A stretch of 64,000 nt of DNA. Origin: Deuterostichococcus epilithicus (taxonomy: Eukaryota; Chlorophyta; Trebouxiophyceae; Prasiolales; Stichococcaceae). The stretch is taken from contig JAVTLE010000017.1 of assembly GCA_033439295.1 (NCBI GenBank), positions 744,001 through 808,000 on the forward strand. The letters are read 5' to 3'. Made by a program: the position numbers and the translations under genes. The number at the start of each line of letters is the position of its first letter. Position 1 is the stretch's first letter. Positions 43,844-56,851 of this stretch are shown here, in pieces. The notes below the pieces were generated by a model. It was not told the DNA's origin. It worked only from the letters and a program-made list of their open reading frames with translations, and did no database searches.

Positions 43844-46800
43844 ATGCTGGGCACAAACGGTGCGTATTACCCAATAATGATGCCAGGAGAGGTGCCGAGG
43901 CCGAACGGCATGATCACGTCGGGGGGTCCACAGATGCAGCTGCTGCCTGGCTACCCGCCGGGAATGGCGCCGCAGTTCCTGCCGCCAGCCCAATACCCAG
44001 CAGGCCCGATGCCGCAGCTGGCCACGTATCCGCCCGGCAGCCGCCGCCAGGCCATGTTCAACGGGCAGTTCTATGCTGCACGCAGGCTCGCCAGCGCAGC
44101 AGACGCAGGCGCCCGTGGGCCCACTTGCGCCGCCGCGGCAGCCAGGCGCGTCGCAATTCTTCCGGCAGCTCGTGCCTGCCGCCCCGGACTACCAGCAGGC
44201 CCGGCCGCCCAGTGGCCCCAGCTTCCAGCTGCAGCAGAGCTTCCAAAACGTTCTCCAGCCCGGCTTGCAGCAGCCACAGCGCGCGCCGCCACTGGGCGCG
44301 GCGGCTCCGGGCCACCCTGCAGCGCTGCAGCAAGGTCCCATATCCCCGGGCGCTATGATGCAGGTGACAGCGCTTGCAATGATGCAGGTGACAGCTCTAA
44401 TGCTTGACAGTTTGTAGGACATCCACACCTCGATGAAGACAAGCTCAAAGGGCATCTACTGCAATTCGCTCAAAGCCGGCTGGACAAATCCAGCCGCCGC
44501 AGGGGCACCTTCCGCACATCGCCCGTCTCACGCCACCTGTCGTGGGCCAAACACAGCCGCTGGCGCCGCACTTCATCACGCCTGGAAACATGTCTGGCTC
44601 GCGCACGCCGGTCGGCGGCTGCGGTGTGCCGCACTCCGCCATCAGCAAGCGGCTGCAGGGCGGCGGCCGCGGCAGCGGCGCGACGACTCCGACAAGGCCC
44701 CGCGGCGGCCACGGCGGCAGCGGGGCGGCCACGCCGCCAGGGCGCGAGTCTGGAGCGTCCACGCCACAGGTGCAGAGGCTGCCTCGTGCTTGAGATTGCT
44801 GCTCATCGATTCCCCACGCTGGGTTCTGTTGCTGCCCCTTGCCAGCTGTTGCAGTCTCTCGGGGTCCTCTGAGTACAATCCCGGCATGGTACACCAGCTG
44901 CTGCGGCTCCCATTCTGAGTCTTGAGTGTCGCCTTCCGTCTTCCTCTGTGATCGCAGAGGGGGTCGTCGTCCATGCACCACAGCGTGTCGAAGCGCGTGT
45001 CGGCGCCCGGGTCGCCGCCGGTTGGCCAAGTAAAAGATAACGACAACATCAAGGTGCGCAGTTTTCATTCCAGTGGCTCGTTCCTGGTCGTTCGTCTGCG
45101 TAGTTCGGCCACCTGGTCCTGCGCACGAAAAGTCTGCGGCTGGCACAGTATCAGCAGCATTTTTGTGCCGCACGCACACAGAAACTTGAAAATAGCATTT
45201 GTGCAGCACGTACACAGAAATGTGAAATAGCACTGATGCAGGTGCCGGGCACATCTCTGCAATGCAACCTCCCGGCGCGGCCTCAAGGCTGAGCTTCGAA
45301 TGGTGCTATGTTGTCGAAATTGAACCGAGGTGGAGCGTGGCTCCTTGATAGGTGGTGGTGCGGGTGCGGCCGATGTTCGATGTGGAAGCCGCCCGAGGAG
45401 AGCAATATGCGGTGCAGACGCATCCTGATGACCCCCGCCACCTCCAGGTTGATTGTGGCATAATCTCTCTGCATCATTGAACAAATCTGCATCCATGCGT
45501 GACTACCGCCATCGTGGCACATCACTTTCTGCACAACCTTCCGAGCTCCACGCCCACGGGAAGGCTTGCTCGCGCCGGCCCGCCGGTCTTTTCCCAGGCA
45601 CACGGCGGCAGCCGGTGACTGGAGGGCTGTCGATCGGCGCCAGCTTGTCGACCCGCACGGCAAGTCCGCATGCCCGCTGCCTGTCTCTGCTCCACCTTCC
45701 AGCCGGCAGCCAGATCAACATCGATGTGAATCCCTTGTCAAGGTAGCTGGTGGGCAAGGGGCCGCCGGCCTCTCCGCTCACAGCTGCCGGGGTTGGGCAA
45801 GCAACCGCCATCTCGGTTGCGCAGACATTAACCTAATACATGAGAACAACTTGCTTCCAGGTGATGGAGCAGGTCGGCAAGGGGCTGCCGGTGGCGCGCG
45901 ACTTCTCGTTCCACGGCTGCCTGGGGCCGGCGGCTCGGCAGGGCGACGTGATGCGCATGTGCGGCATCACGCAGCTCATCGACGCGGCGCTGGCGGGCTT
46001 CAACGTCACCATCATGGTGTACGGCCAGACCGGCAGCGGCAAGACGTGTGTGCTGTCCTTTAATTTTAAATTTTCCCTTCTTCGCAATACCTCGAAGCTG
46101 CTTGACGATCTTTCACGGCCTCGGTCATGTTGTTAGGCCGTGCTGGCAGCGGCAAGTCACGCTCTTTCGGTTTTTGGAATTCCTGCAGCGCTGTGTGAGA
46201 AGCATGATCGTTTCTAACGACTGACTTGCACTGCATGTGAGGTGCGCTGCGAGTGCCGCATCTGCGCAGGTTCACGATGTCTGGGAGGGAGGAAGTCATT
46301 GACGACGCCGGCAAAGTTGGTGCGCCTTCTCACCTCCCTGCTCGCACAACTGGCAGCATGCAGTGTCGATGTGCATTGCGAGAAGTCCAGGACGCTCATG
46401 CTGTCACCTTTTCAGCCGTTGTGCCTCTTTCACCATTCTCACCACAGCTCTGCTTGCAGTGCATCACGGTACCTTGCGGGAGATCCGCGAGTGATGCATC
46501 CCATCGCTGACGTGCTTGCTGCACCCCAGGTGATGCCGAGGACGGCATCGTCAGCCTGGCGGTGCAGTACCTGTACGAGAGGGTGCACAGCGGCGCCACC
46601 GGCGCTGTGCACGATTTGAAGTGAGTCTGAGTGCAATATGGACGCAACTTTCAGTCAGATGTAACAGTAACCCTATAATGGCAGTGCGTCCGGCAGCCTC
46701 GAAACCAGCTCACTCTAGGGCGAGGATCAAGGCACGAGGACAAGAGCTGCAGTCTGAGGCGCTTTGCATTCTGCGTTCCATGCCGAGGTGACAAGCGCTG

Positions 46801-49800
46801 AGAAGCAAGAGAACTAAAGCGCCTCTGGATGTGATAGGCCTCTGCACCCACCGCAGGGCCACCTGCTGCGAGATCTACAACGAGTGCCTGCACGACCTCG
46901 TGCGCAACAGCAACCGAGCGCAGCTGGCGGTGCGCTGGGATGCGGAGCACGGCTTCCACGTGCCAGAGCTGGCGCATGTAGCGGCGCCCACCCTGCAGGA
47001 CATGTACAAGGTGGCTATGCCACATGCAGCGCTTTGCTGCTGAGTCGTTGGAATGACAGAGCCGAGGCAGGTTAGCGACGGCAAACATCAAGCCTTGGGG
47101 TTACAGCGCGGAACACATGCCGCTCTCAGAAATGCCGTGTCTCTCAAACGTCCAGCTGTGGGCCAATGTCACAGCAGACTTTGAGCTGGCAACCGTGCTG
47201 GCGTCTGTGGTTGCATGCCTGTCTGGCGGCCGGGCCGCTGCTGGAACGTCTGAGCCTCCGCTGCCAGAAGGGCATGTCGCCCTTGCACCTGCGACGCCTG
47301 CCATGCAGACAGTCTGCACCTGCGTACGTTCACAGTTGGCATCCGCGCCCGCCACAACAACCCGTGTCCCACCAATGCAGCCAGCAGCGACTCACTGTGC
47401 CCCGCTGCCGCAGGTCATCAGCCGCGGCATGGCCCACCGGCGGGTGGGCAGCCACGAGCTGAACCTGGAGTCCAGCCGCTCGCACTCCATCATGACAGTG
47501 CACGTGGAGAGCAGCCCCTCGGATTCCCAGGTGCGCTTCTTAGGGGAACCAAATGGGCGCCTTTGGTGTCTACGAAGCTCGAGCAGAGCAGCTCAAACTT
47601 GCCTCATGGCGGTGCACTTGGGAGAGCGGCACTCCGATGCCCAGGTACCCATGTGCCGCCCTGGCTTGGGAGTGCAGCTTTCTCCAAGTGCGGCACCTTC
47701 GCAACACAGTTGATGCCACTTGCCTGCGGTCAATCAGCCTTTGCTCGAGATGTCAGGGCCTGGCCGCTCAGAGAACACTGCTGTGCCTGCGCGGCGGCAC
47801 ACTCATCTGCCACACTGCCGCAGGATCCCAGCCGTCAGGCATGAACGCACGGCTCAGCGGGATCATCTTAGCCTGGCGCGCTCTGTGCGGCAGCGCGTCA
47901 CATGTCTGTATCCGTACATCCCACACATGTTTGCCGCACAGGACCCCGACTTCGGGCACACCCGGCACGGCAAGATCAGCTTCGTCGACCTGGCGGGCTC
48001 GGAGCGGCTGCGCGACACCAAGTCGACGGGCGAGATGCTGAAGGAGACGTCCAACATCAACCGTTCGCTCTTCACGCTCGGCAAGGTGACATTGGCAGTA
48101 GCTTCGTCTCTGCCTCGTTTCTGTGAAGCTGCATGCCACTCCACAGAGTATGCTTCATAGTGACCCACACCATGGCACCTGTCCACGTCTGCGTGGCGCA
48201 TCACCTCCAGCATCGGGCAGCAGGTGGCTGCCGGGTGGCTGGATACTGGAGGGAGGCCAGCAGGACTGACCAAGCGCAAATTCCAAGGCAGATCGTGCTG
48301 TATGAATGCCCATAATATGGGTCGGGGCTCCTTTTGGACCCTGGGTAACGGGCCTAATTTCTAACCTATAGGGCTAGGGAAACCGATGCCCTTTCACACC
48401 GCCCACCGCGGTCCCTCCTTCCTTCCTTAGATCGTGCTGTGCATCAGCCTAGGATGTGGTAACACATGTGTTGCCGGTTGGCTTTCAATGCAAGCACTTA
48501 CTGCAGGTGATCTCGGCGCTGGCGGAGAGCGGTCAGCAGGCACCGCGCGGCGGGGACCCGCCGCCGCACATCCCCTACCGCGACTCCAAGCTGACTAAGC
48601 TGCTCATGGACTCCCTGGTACGTTTACGTGCAACCTACCTGCTCGCCTGGATACCGGCACCTTGCAGCACTGTCCAGGCCTGAAGCTTCAGCTTGCAAGC
48701 TCGTCGACATCCTTGGTCATGCACCTGCGCAGTGCAATGCATGCATGGGAGGACGAAGGGACTCCCGAAGCCTGCAGTCCATCAAACATCGGTATCGCAT
48801 CCATCAAAAGCTGCAGGGTGGCTCGGTGCTGGCGGTCGCAGGTTGTGTACATGTCTGCCTGTGTGGAGGCTGATTGCTTTCGGGAACATGCTGAACCCGC
48901 TCACAGGGATGCTTTTCTACAGGGTGGCTCAGCGCTGGCGGTCATGATCGCGTGCTGCAGTCCGACGGCGTCCGCGGTGGAGGAGACGCTAAGCACGCTG
49001 AGCTACGCGACTCGAGCCAAAAACATTCGCAACCGCCCCGCTGTGCAGGTATGAGACGGTAACGCCCGAAAAGCAATGCAAGCAGGAATTTGGCTGGAGG
49101 AGGCGGTCCAGCTGCGGTGGCCATACCGACTGGACCCAGTCCCCTTCCTGCTCCTCTCCCGTCCTCTCGATTGGTTCACCGACATTTCGTCCGGTTCCAC
49201 GTGCCAGTGTGGTTGGGTGACCAGGGGCGATTGTGATGGCTGTGCGTCCCGAAGGGCGCGCACAAAAGTCAAGGTCACAACATCGGTGTGAGAGCTGATG
49301 CGTGCCCTTGTTTGGATGCGCACGTGCAGCTGGACGCACAGGAGGCGACCATATCGGCGCTGCGGCGGGAGGTGCACGCGCTGCGCTCCGAGAACATGTA
49401 CCTCCGGGACGTGACGCTCGCAGGCGCCGCGGCGGCGGGCTTGGCGCTGCGGCCCGGCACCCCCGGCGGCGCGGGCGTGAGCAGCCCGTCGGTGGCGGCG
49501 GCGCTAGGCTTGGAGGCAACGCCGCTGCCCCTGCAGCAGGCCGTGGAAGCCTTTGCCGCTGTTCAGGTGCAGCGCATGCAGTATGCTTTGGATGGAGCTG
49601 TGCGGCCAACTTCCCCAATGTCTGTGAGGATTGCAACAGGCTGCTGAGGACACACTAAGCGCTGCTGCCGCCCAGGCCTGATTGCATGTGACCTGCACTG
49701 GCCCTAGTCCTCTGGCAAGCTGCTGTACCTGGTCGCTGCCTGCCGAGCCCTCGTGGAAACCCCCAGTCGCAGGGGGGCCCCGAGCTGCAGAACCCTGCCG

Positions 49801-52800
49801 NGGCCGCTGCNNCCGCGNCNGCCACCGCGCGGCCGCGCACCGCCAGCGCAGGGCTGCTGCACAACTCGCCGCTGGGCAAGGTGCACGCGCCCGGCGGCGC
49901 GCCGCTCCCCGGCCACGCCCGCCAGGTGACGGACTACGAGCATCATCGGAAGGTGCACATGCTGTCTGCGTAGGTGCACAGAATAGCATGCCGTCCGCGC
50001 AGCACGACTCGCAGCTGACACGACTTGCAGTCTTCAAGAACCATGAAGGCGGCACAGATTCTCTTGATCTCATGTTGGCTGTCTGTGCATTCGGCATCGC
50101 AGGCCACCGGCATTGCGGCCCTGGCCCACGATGACTACTCCCCTGAGCTGCCAGGTGCGCACCCCGGACTCATGCATGAGCGCCAGGAATTGCGACGGCC
50201 ACAGGAAGCAACAATCCTTCTCAGACTCAGTCTGCCTTCTACATGTGCATCATTGATCTTGCTGTGCGTCTTGCTGCTGTGCACCTAGAAACACCACCAT
50301 GACAGCCTCAACACAAACACAGACCGCACATCCTGCTTGCACAGCCCTCGCAGCTACTGAACGAATGCTTGCCGCTCAGCAGGGGAAAGACACATTGGCA
50401 GCCGTCCAGCGACAGATCGCCTGGGCACCTCGCATGGTCGGCCACAGTCAGCTTCAGGCAATGGGCTCCGCCCGCCAAGCCGCCAGATGCCTGACAGCGC
50501 TGTCAGCGGCAGCGTGGCCGCTGCCGGATCGCCCGCTGTTACCACTGCTAATTCGCTGTCGCTGGTGCGTACGCTGATCGCTGCCTTGATTGCTGCTTTA
50601 TGAGAGCTGGCAGTACAGGTTTACGTCAGAACGTCAGAATGTCAGAACGTCAGAACGTCAGAACGTCAGAAACAGAAAGCACGTGCATGACCTTTGACCG
50701 AGAGTAGCGGCTTCCATGCCGCGCTTCTCTGTGGTCGTGCTTTGGGTGTTTAGCGCTGCCCTCTCCTGTTGTGCCTGAAGTGGTCGCAACCTCCAGGATG
50801 CCTCTGGTCATGACTTTGCAGGAGGCGATTGCGCGGATGAAAGAGACACAGCTGCTGGTGGAGCGCTTCAGCCAGGTGTGGCATTACAAACAGTTCATCT
50901 CGAGCAACTGGTTGAAACCACTCTGCACATGACGGGCAGTTGACGGCATTTCGGCGCAAGCCGCTGGGCGCCACAACCGACATCCGCAGGCAGAGGCAGT
51001 CTTCTGGCCGAAGGGCTTGCTAAGGACCATCTGGGTTGACGAGCAAGCTCCAATGAAGGCGTGGAGCAGTAAACTCAGCATTTTGTGTGTTGTGACACGC
51101 AGGAGATTGAGCGGCTGGCGGATGAAGTGGAGAGCATGCACTCTGGTCGGAACGTCCCCGCCGCCGACTACTGCAGTGAGCTCCTTGCGCCACGCATCAC
51201 CCGAATTATTGATAGGTCTGTCGAGCCTGCTGCGGCAGCCACACGCAAGCCGATGTGCAGCAGCGCGGCTGCTGTCAAGATTCTTCCCAAAGCCAGGAAG
51301 GCAGCTGCCACGCTTGCCCCAGGGCCCTGTCAGGGGCCAGCTGCCCATTCCTTGGTGCCGGTCAGTGGATGCCACACCTTGGGCAGCAGACTTCAGAGGG
51401 GGTATAATTCTATGTGATTACTAAATGGGAACCTACTATGCCTGCAGGCGCCCTGGACGAGGTGGAGTGGCTGCGCTCCCGGCTGGAGATTTTGGAGTCC
51501 CGCTTGCTGGCCTCCTCCAGCGATGGGCGCCTGCTGAACAGGCGCGGCGTGGGCTCCTTGTCACAGCATGGTGGCGGTTTTCTGCACTCTGTCGTTGTTT
51601 GCTGCAAATGCCGCCGCTCGTCCAGCTAAGGACATGGGTTCCATGCAGCCTGGATGCTCCAACGTGTCGCAGAGGCGCCGCACAGACGCCTCTGGAGATT
51701 GATGTGCTCCCCAGGCTTCATGTGCCCATCCCAGATTGACAGGCGGAATGCAACATCCTGTATTGTTGCAGGTCTGATGGATCAGTTGCTGATATGATGG
51801 ATCAGGCTTATCTGCCAGGCTGTTCACAGCCCGACCGTCTGCAGTTTTCTAGGCGTGCAGGCCAGAGTTGACTGACATTCCTGATGATCCTACCTGCCCC
51901 GGCATGCACAGGATGCTGGAGGAGCAAGACAGGCACGGTCTGCCGGCGCTGCCGCCGCTGCTCCCGGAGAGCCCTGCCCCGCCGCCGGTGCTGCCGGCCA
52001 GTGGCGGCGCCACAACACCTGTGCCGAACGAGGCGCCAACTGCCGGTGGCCCGGCGCAGGGCATCGCCTCTCCTGCGGCTGAAGACCAGGTGGCTGCCGG
52101 CACGACTGCACTTCTGCCTGGTGCAGCCGAGAAAGAGGTGGGGTCGTCGAGTGATGGCGACTTCACAGAGGACGCGGCAGCCGCCGCGGCATGTGGCCGT
52201 CTGCTGACGCCTTCAGCTGCAGGTGGGAGCCCAAAGGGCAGTTCGCTCCCATTTTGCGCGAAGCTAGAAACCTGCAGCCTCGCAACCAAGAGTGGGAGAA
52301 ACATCATTGCTTTGCTTGCCGGGCTGGGTGCAACTCATAACGACGCCTGTTACATCTGGCGCTGCTGCATGCCGGCTTGACATCTCACTCATCATATTCG
52401 GTCATGCTGCATTGTCAGATGCGCCGATCCGTAGCGTGGTGCCCAAAAGCGCAGATCCTCAGTAAAGTGTCCGAATCACACATATGGGACACTTGTGTGG
52501 GGCCCAGGGGCGCCGACCCGGCCGCCAACGCGGCACGCCCGGCAGCGCACCCCGGCGCTGCAGACGCCGGCCAACGCCGACAACTTGGTGCATCTGGATA
52601 CAGCACCAGAGGCGGCGGCCGCAGGAGCAGCGCCAGAGGCGGCGACCGCAGCGCGAGCTGCAGCTGTGACGGAGACAGTGGAGGCGCCTGCAGTGCTGGA
52701 AGAAGATCGGGCACCCGCTGCGGCACCGGTCGACCTGACTCCCGATGGGGACGTGGCGGCTGCAGCGGTGGCGGATGTTGACCAAGAGAAGGGCCAGGGA

Positions 52801-53340
52801 CAGACAAGCGTGGTGGACAGTGGCGAGGCAGCAGCTGCGCCGCCCCACACGGCAGCTGAGGGAGCCAGCCCCCAAGCGGCAGCGGCGCCGCGGCAGGAGG
52901 GGCAACATCCCGTGAATGCTGTGGAGGAATCGCAGGCTGCTGCTGGCGGTGCTGGCGCCGAAGCTGGCTCGTCAGATTATGCTGTGGGGTGCGACGCCGA
53001 TATGTCTCAGCAGCCAGCCGAGGAGGCGGCAGAGGATGTCACCGCCCACGTGTCGACTGCTGGGTGCGACGACCACATGGCGGTTGTAGCCGGCGCAGAA
53101 CCACCTGAGCAGGACACAGGTTTGCAGTCAGCAGGGCAGGCTGCCTCAATGCTGCGGCTCGAGGGCTCACCCACCTTTGGCGCCGCACCTGTGGAGGTCG
53201 GTCGTGTGACGGCAGAGTCTGATGTGCCGCTGAAGCTCGAAGCTGCCGAGCAAGTAAGCAGTGCAGCACCTGACTCGGAGGCGGTGGCGATGTGGTGCGG
53301 GCCGACATTACGCCTATCACAGGGTTATGACGGGGAATAG
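43844..53340 (+). CDS. Kinesin motor protein with Pro-rich head extension and long acidic/Ala tail
   Basis: Microtubule motor; subfamily not resolved. Pro/Gln-rich N-terminus ([18 protein letters not shown]), then exons 44503-44769, 44958-45053, 45352-45447 ([13 protein letters not shown]), 45861-46047 (P-loop YGQTGSGKT), 46530-46620, 46857-47010 ([13 protein letters not shown]), 47414-47530 ([15 protein letters not shown], switch I), 47942-48085 ([11 protein letters not shown], switch II), 48507-48617 ([15 protein letters not shown]), 48923-49048 ([13 protein letters not shown]), 49330-49566, 49773-49925, 50103-50154, 50458-50564, 50822-50875, 51103-51145, 51448 on and 52575 on. Phases match through 51145. 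The stalk has short coils ([29 protein letters not shown]). The tail is low-complexity, stop at 53338. Between 43844 and 44073 the frame must change by one base. Confidence 0.9.
44350..44402 (+). repeat. Tandem copy of kinesin exon end and donor
   Basis: ATGATGCAGGTGACAGCGCT at about 44355 is repeated at about 44379 as ATGATGCAGGTGACAGCTCT, a 24-bp period spanning the AG|GT donor. Confidence 0.85.
46020..46165 (+). repeat. Echo of the P-loop exon end
   Basis: GGCCAGACCGGCAGCGGCAAGACG at 46023-46046 is echoed in the intron at 46136-46158 as GGCCGTGCTGGCAGCGGCAAGTC. Confidence 0.68.
48815..48960 (+). repeat. Echo of kinesin exon 48923 start
   Basis: CAGGGTGGCTCAGCGCTGGC then GGTCATGATCG (48921-48951) is preceded by CAGGGTGGCTCGGTGCTGGC then GGTCGCAGGTT (48814-48844), including an AG acceptor. 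Confidence 0.8.
50623..50670 (+). repeat. Six tandem ACGTCAGA units
   Basis: Eight-base unit ACGTCAGA repeated six times (one unit ATGTCAGA) in a kinesin intron. Five of the units contain ACGTCA, the reverse complement of the TGACGT core recognised by many bZIP proteins. Confidence 0.9.
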
Positions 53341-53645
53341 GCAACCATACTGTGAGTCGTGCCCGGATGCTTCATGTCTGATGGACAACAGATGATTGCC
53401 AAAACAGATTGACACCCAGTAACATCTCTTGAAAATCAGCATCGTGCCTGTCAGGACGCAAATCTGTTGCAAATGTGCTAGCTACACTGCTGCCACTTGT
53501 GGAACGAGGCTGCTTCGGCAACAACATGCCAAACACTTTTCGTATCTTCCATCATGTTTGAAACCAAAACTGAATTGATGAAACGTGCCAAAGGCAGCTG
53601 CCTTTCGACAAATGAGAAGGCCATTCGCCATCCCCACGGCCCAGC
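53341..53645. other. Convergent 3' flanks of kinesin and MBL genes
   Basis: AT-richer region between the two stop codons. No gene seen. Confidence 0.5.
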
Positions 53646-56600
53646 TCAGTGGCGGTGCGCAACGTCATACTCTGCGTCTGGGTAGTTGCGCAGGTACTGG
53701 CCGTCCAGCGCTGCCAGGTAGCGGTCAGCTCCCTTGACGGCAATTTGGTGGCCATTCTCGAGCACCTGCAAAGGGGCCAGCCGCACCAATGGTGAGACAG
53801 CATAGCACACTGCTGCACGTCTGAGGATTTGAGGCCTGTTGCAATTCGAGTGTCGTTTTCGTCTAGATGACGGTCGCTCGCTGTACTGCAGAAGGGGAAT
53901 GCATAGCACCGCAGCGGTGCTATGCTGCATCCGGTCAGCGGTTTTGAACGCACCATGGTCGTCCACCACCCGCCATAGATCTTGTCAAATGGCGGCATGC
54001 GCTGCAACCGCTTCCTGCACCCCATGAACCATAAGTATATACGCTCGGGAATAAACACACAACGCAGATAGACTGATTGCAGGAATGCAGATAGCATGAC
54101 TGCATCGCAACGTTTTCGGGTGCTGGTGACAGCACGAGAGCATCAAGCTGTGTTTGTTGCACGACGCACCTGATCTTCTCCACCTCGGATGCCGGCAGCG
54201 GAATGTAGACGGGATAGCTGCGCAGGTCATACGCAAGTCGTCACTTCTGCCTTCTGAAGTGGGAGGGACCTCAGCCAGAGGACCCCATTATCGCCAGGTG
54301 GGTGCACAGACGTTTTTGCCCGAAGTCACACTTCAGGTTCTGGATCCTTGAGCAATGACCTGAGAAAGCGAAGCCCTGCAACACCCTGCTAGCTTTTTGC
54401 TCGCATCCACCGCACCTGTACATGTAGCTGACAAAGCCCTTGCGCCGCGTGACCTGAATGGTGTCTCCCGTCAACGCCACCGCTGCGGTGGCAAAGGATT
54501 CCGGTGAGCTCGGGGATTAGGGCTTGAGGCCCCCAGAGGCGCATGCGGAACAGTCTGCCATCAACAACTGGGGACCAGCGGCGTCATACTGCACACCAGC
54601 CCCGTGTCATGTCTCCATGCAGACGACTCAGTGAGCACACCCACCTTTGCCTTCGCATGTCTTGTCGATGCGCAGGATGGCGCTGCCTGGGAAGTGCCCT
54701 CCAAGCCTGGACGACAGGATCAGGTGCTTGCATCGCGGCCGAGCCCCGGGTAGTTTCACATGTCAAGCTCAGCTGGCCGGCATGCCGGCGCCGTTGCGCC
54801 GCAAGCTTTGCAGCAGCCGCGACGGCAGCACGAGCGTCGAGCAGAGCTGCTGCAGGGCTGTTGCAGCGCACTTTGAGGCAGCTCGACATGCAGAAGGGCG
54901 CCTTACAGAGAGAGAATCAGAAAGACATGACATGACATTACATATATAGTGACGGGTGGGGAGACATTACCTGTACAGGGTGGCACCGCCAAACAGGGGG
55001 CACGAGTCGCCGGACCAGTAGCGGATCTCAGCGCCCTCTTTGCGCGCCACCCAGTGCTCGTCCCACTGCACGGATGGGACACCCAAGTCACGCGTCAGCC
55101 GATGGCAAGACAGCATCTGCTGACTTTGTGCGCGGGTTTTCGAGCTGAGCCGTGAGCGTGTCAGGTGCGCGCGCTGCGAGCGAGGCCTTCCTCGAGAGTG
55201 TCGAGCAGGGTGACAGATGCGCATATTTGGGCTCACAGCAGGCAGCATGAAGTTCTCTTTTTATATTTTAGTTTACGCTCCACCTCGTGCACGTAGATGG
55301 GCGCGTCAAACTGGCGGCCCCAGGCCACCATTGCGGAGTAGAAGTGCGGGTGCGAGATGGCAATCGCCTGGATGCCGCCGAGCTTCTCGACAGCCTGCCG
55401 CCGCGCACACTCGCGACGTCAAACATGCGTGCAGAGCAGTCACAACATGGGCCTCAGTTCCTGAGTGGCTGGGGCAAGCTTGATGTGAATCAGTGGTGAA
55501 ACAGCCCATCGCAGGGCCGGAGGCGCATCAACAGTCGAAGGCTGGGGAAGCCCTTTTCAGGAGCGGACGGACCTCGATAGTTTTTTGGTCCAGCACGGTG
55601 ATGCAGTCCCACAGGATGTTGCCTGCGGAACGCAGCGCGGGGCATGCCTTTCGTCAGCCGAGTTAGGGCCAATTTAGGGTGTTGCAGGGCGCTTGCTGGC
55701 CTGGCACCCTCTGAACATGCTGTGGTGGGAGCAGCCCAGCGCGAGCTGCCCTCACACCCTCGCATACTTGCTCTTGCCCCGTGTCACGGCTCCCCTCTAT
55801 CACGTCTGCGCCAGGAGTTGTACAGAGGCCTGCAAACCTCCTCAAACGAGTGTCCTTCCTTCATGTCTCGGCTCACCAGCAGGCGTCTGCGCCAGGATCG
55901 CGCGCTGGCCGATGCCAAATGAGGGCTCCGTGCCAATGCCCGTGAGCCCTGCGCCACAGAATAACATTGCAAAGTTTCCGCTCTGTTACCAGCACCAAAT
56001 ATGCATTTCGTGCTGACGCCCGTCAGTCATGCGCCACAGGGCACGTTTCGGCTTTCACTGGCAGGGGCCCAACATGCAGTCGTGCTGCTGCCGGCAGGTG
56101 CCGACACCTGAAACTACAGTTCCGGCTGCTAAGCATCAAGATGCGGCTATTGGCAGATGCCACCTTAGAGGTCGGATATTCTGCATCTGGAGGAGGCGAT
56201 TAACAAACCCAGAAAGTACTATCAAATCTGTAAAACCATACCTGGCTCGATTTCATCGATCTTGTTGTGATGCCCCTCCTCCACCAGCCCCTCGATGGTG
56301 GTCCACTGCTGGCCCTGCAGCCACGGATCTGTTCGTACGTCAAGAGGACAGGACGAGGCTTGTGTGTCAACACTCTGAACATTTTGGTCTGCATCGAGCC
56401 CCTGCGCCAAAACCCTGTCTGAAAATATTCGAGCAGGGATGAAATGGCGACAGCTGACATTGTGGGTGGTGGTCTGCGTGATGCATGCGAGATTCTCCAT
56501 CAACTTGCATGGTGACTTCAATGATGATGGCGAGTTGTGCTTGCTTGCAAGCATGCGAGTTCTCCATCAACTTGCATGGTGACTTTCATGTGATGGTGAG

Positions 56601-56851
56601 CATAAATCAAGCAAGCATAAAGTTATGCTTGCTTGCAGGCATGACAGCATGGAGGCGATGACGTCATGCTGTGGGGACCTGTGCTGTGTCTGTTATCACA
56701 TTCTGCAAAACGCAGTGAGAGGGAGCAGCGAGATCACCTCAGGACCAAGATACTGCCGCTCGTCCTCGCAGGTCTTGCAAACTTTCGGCGGCGCCTCCGT
56801 CTCATCATACTGCAGCCCGCAGGTCTGGCACACCCAGTGCTCGCTGCCCAT
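53646..56851 (-). CDS. Rubredoxin-like zinc ribbon plus metallo-beta-lactamase-fold protein
   Basis: Plant/bacterial MBL-superfamily hydrolase-like protein, role unknown. Eleven exons close into 290 aa: 56738-56851, 56242-56314, 55877-55948, 55573-55622, 55284-55394, 54971-55065, 54645-54706, 54416-54482, 54170-54217, 53954-54014, 53646-53765. The N-terminal ribbon has two CxxC pairs (WVCQTCGLQY and VCKTCEDERQY). MBL blocks follow: GIGTEPSFGIGQRAIL, NILWDCITVLD, AIAISHPHFYSAMVAW, LGGHFPGSAILR, ALTGDTIQV and PPFDKIYGGWW. The usual HxHxDH motif is reduced to HPHFYS, as I recall for this family, so metal chemistry may differ. No targeting signal is evident. Confidence 0.9.
55920..56045 (-). repeat. 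Echo of MBL exon 55877-55948 start
   Basis: GCCCGTGAGCCCTGCGCCACA at 55938-55958 is echoed at 56019-56039 as GCCCGTCAGTCATGCGCCACA, acceptor included. Confidence 0.75.
56483..56589. repeat. Two 39-bp direct repeats in an MBL intron
   Basis: GCATGCGAG-(A)-TTCTCCATCAACTTGCATGG then TGACTT at 56483-56521 and again at 56551-56589 with one or two differences. Several GCTTGCTTGCA blocks surround them. They do not match an exon here. Confidence 0.88.
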
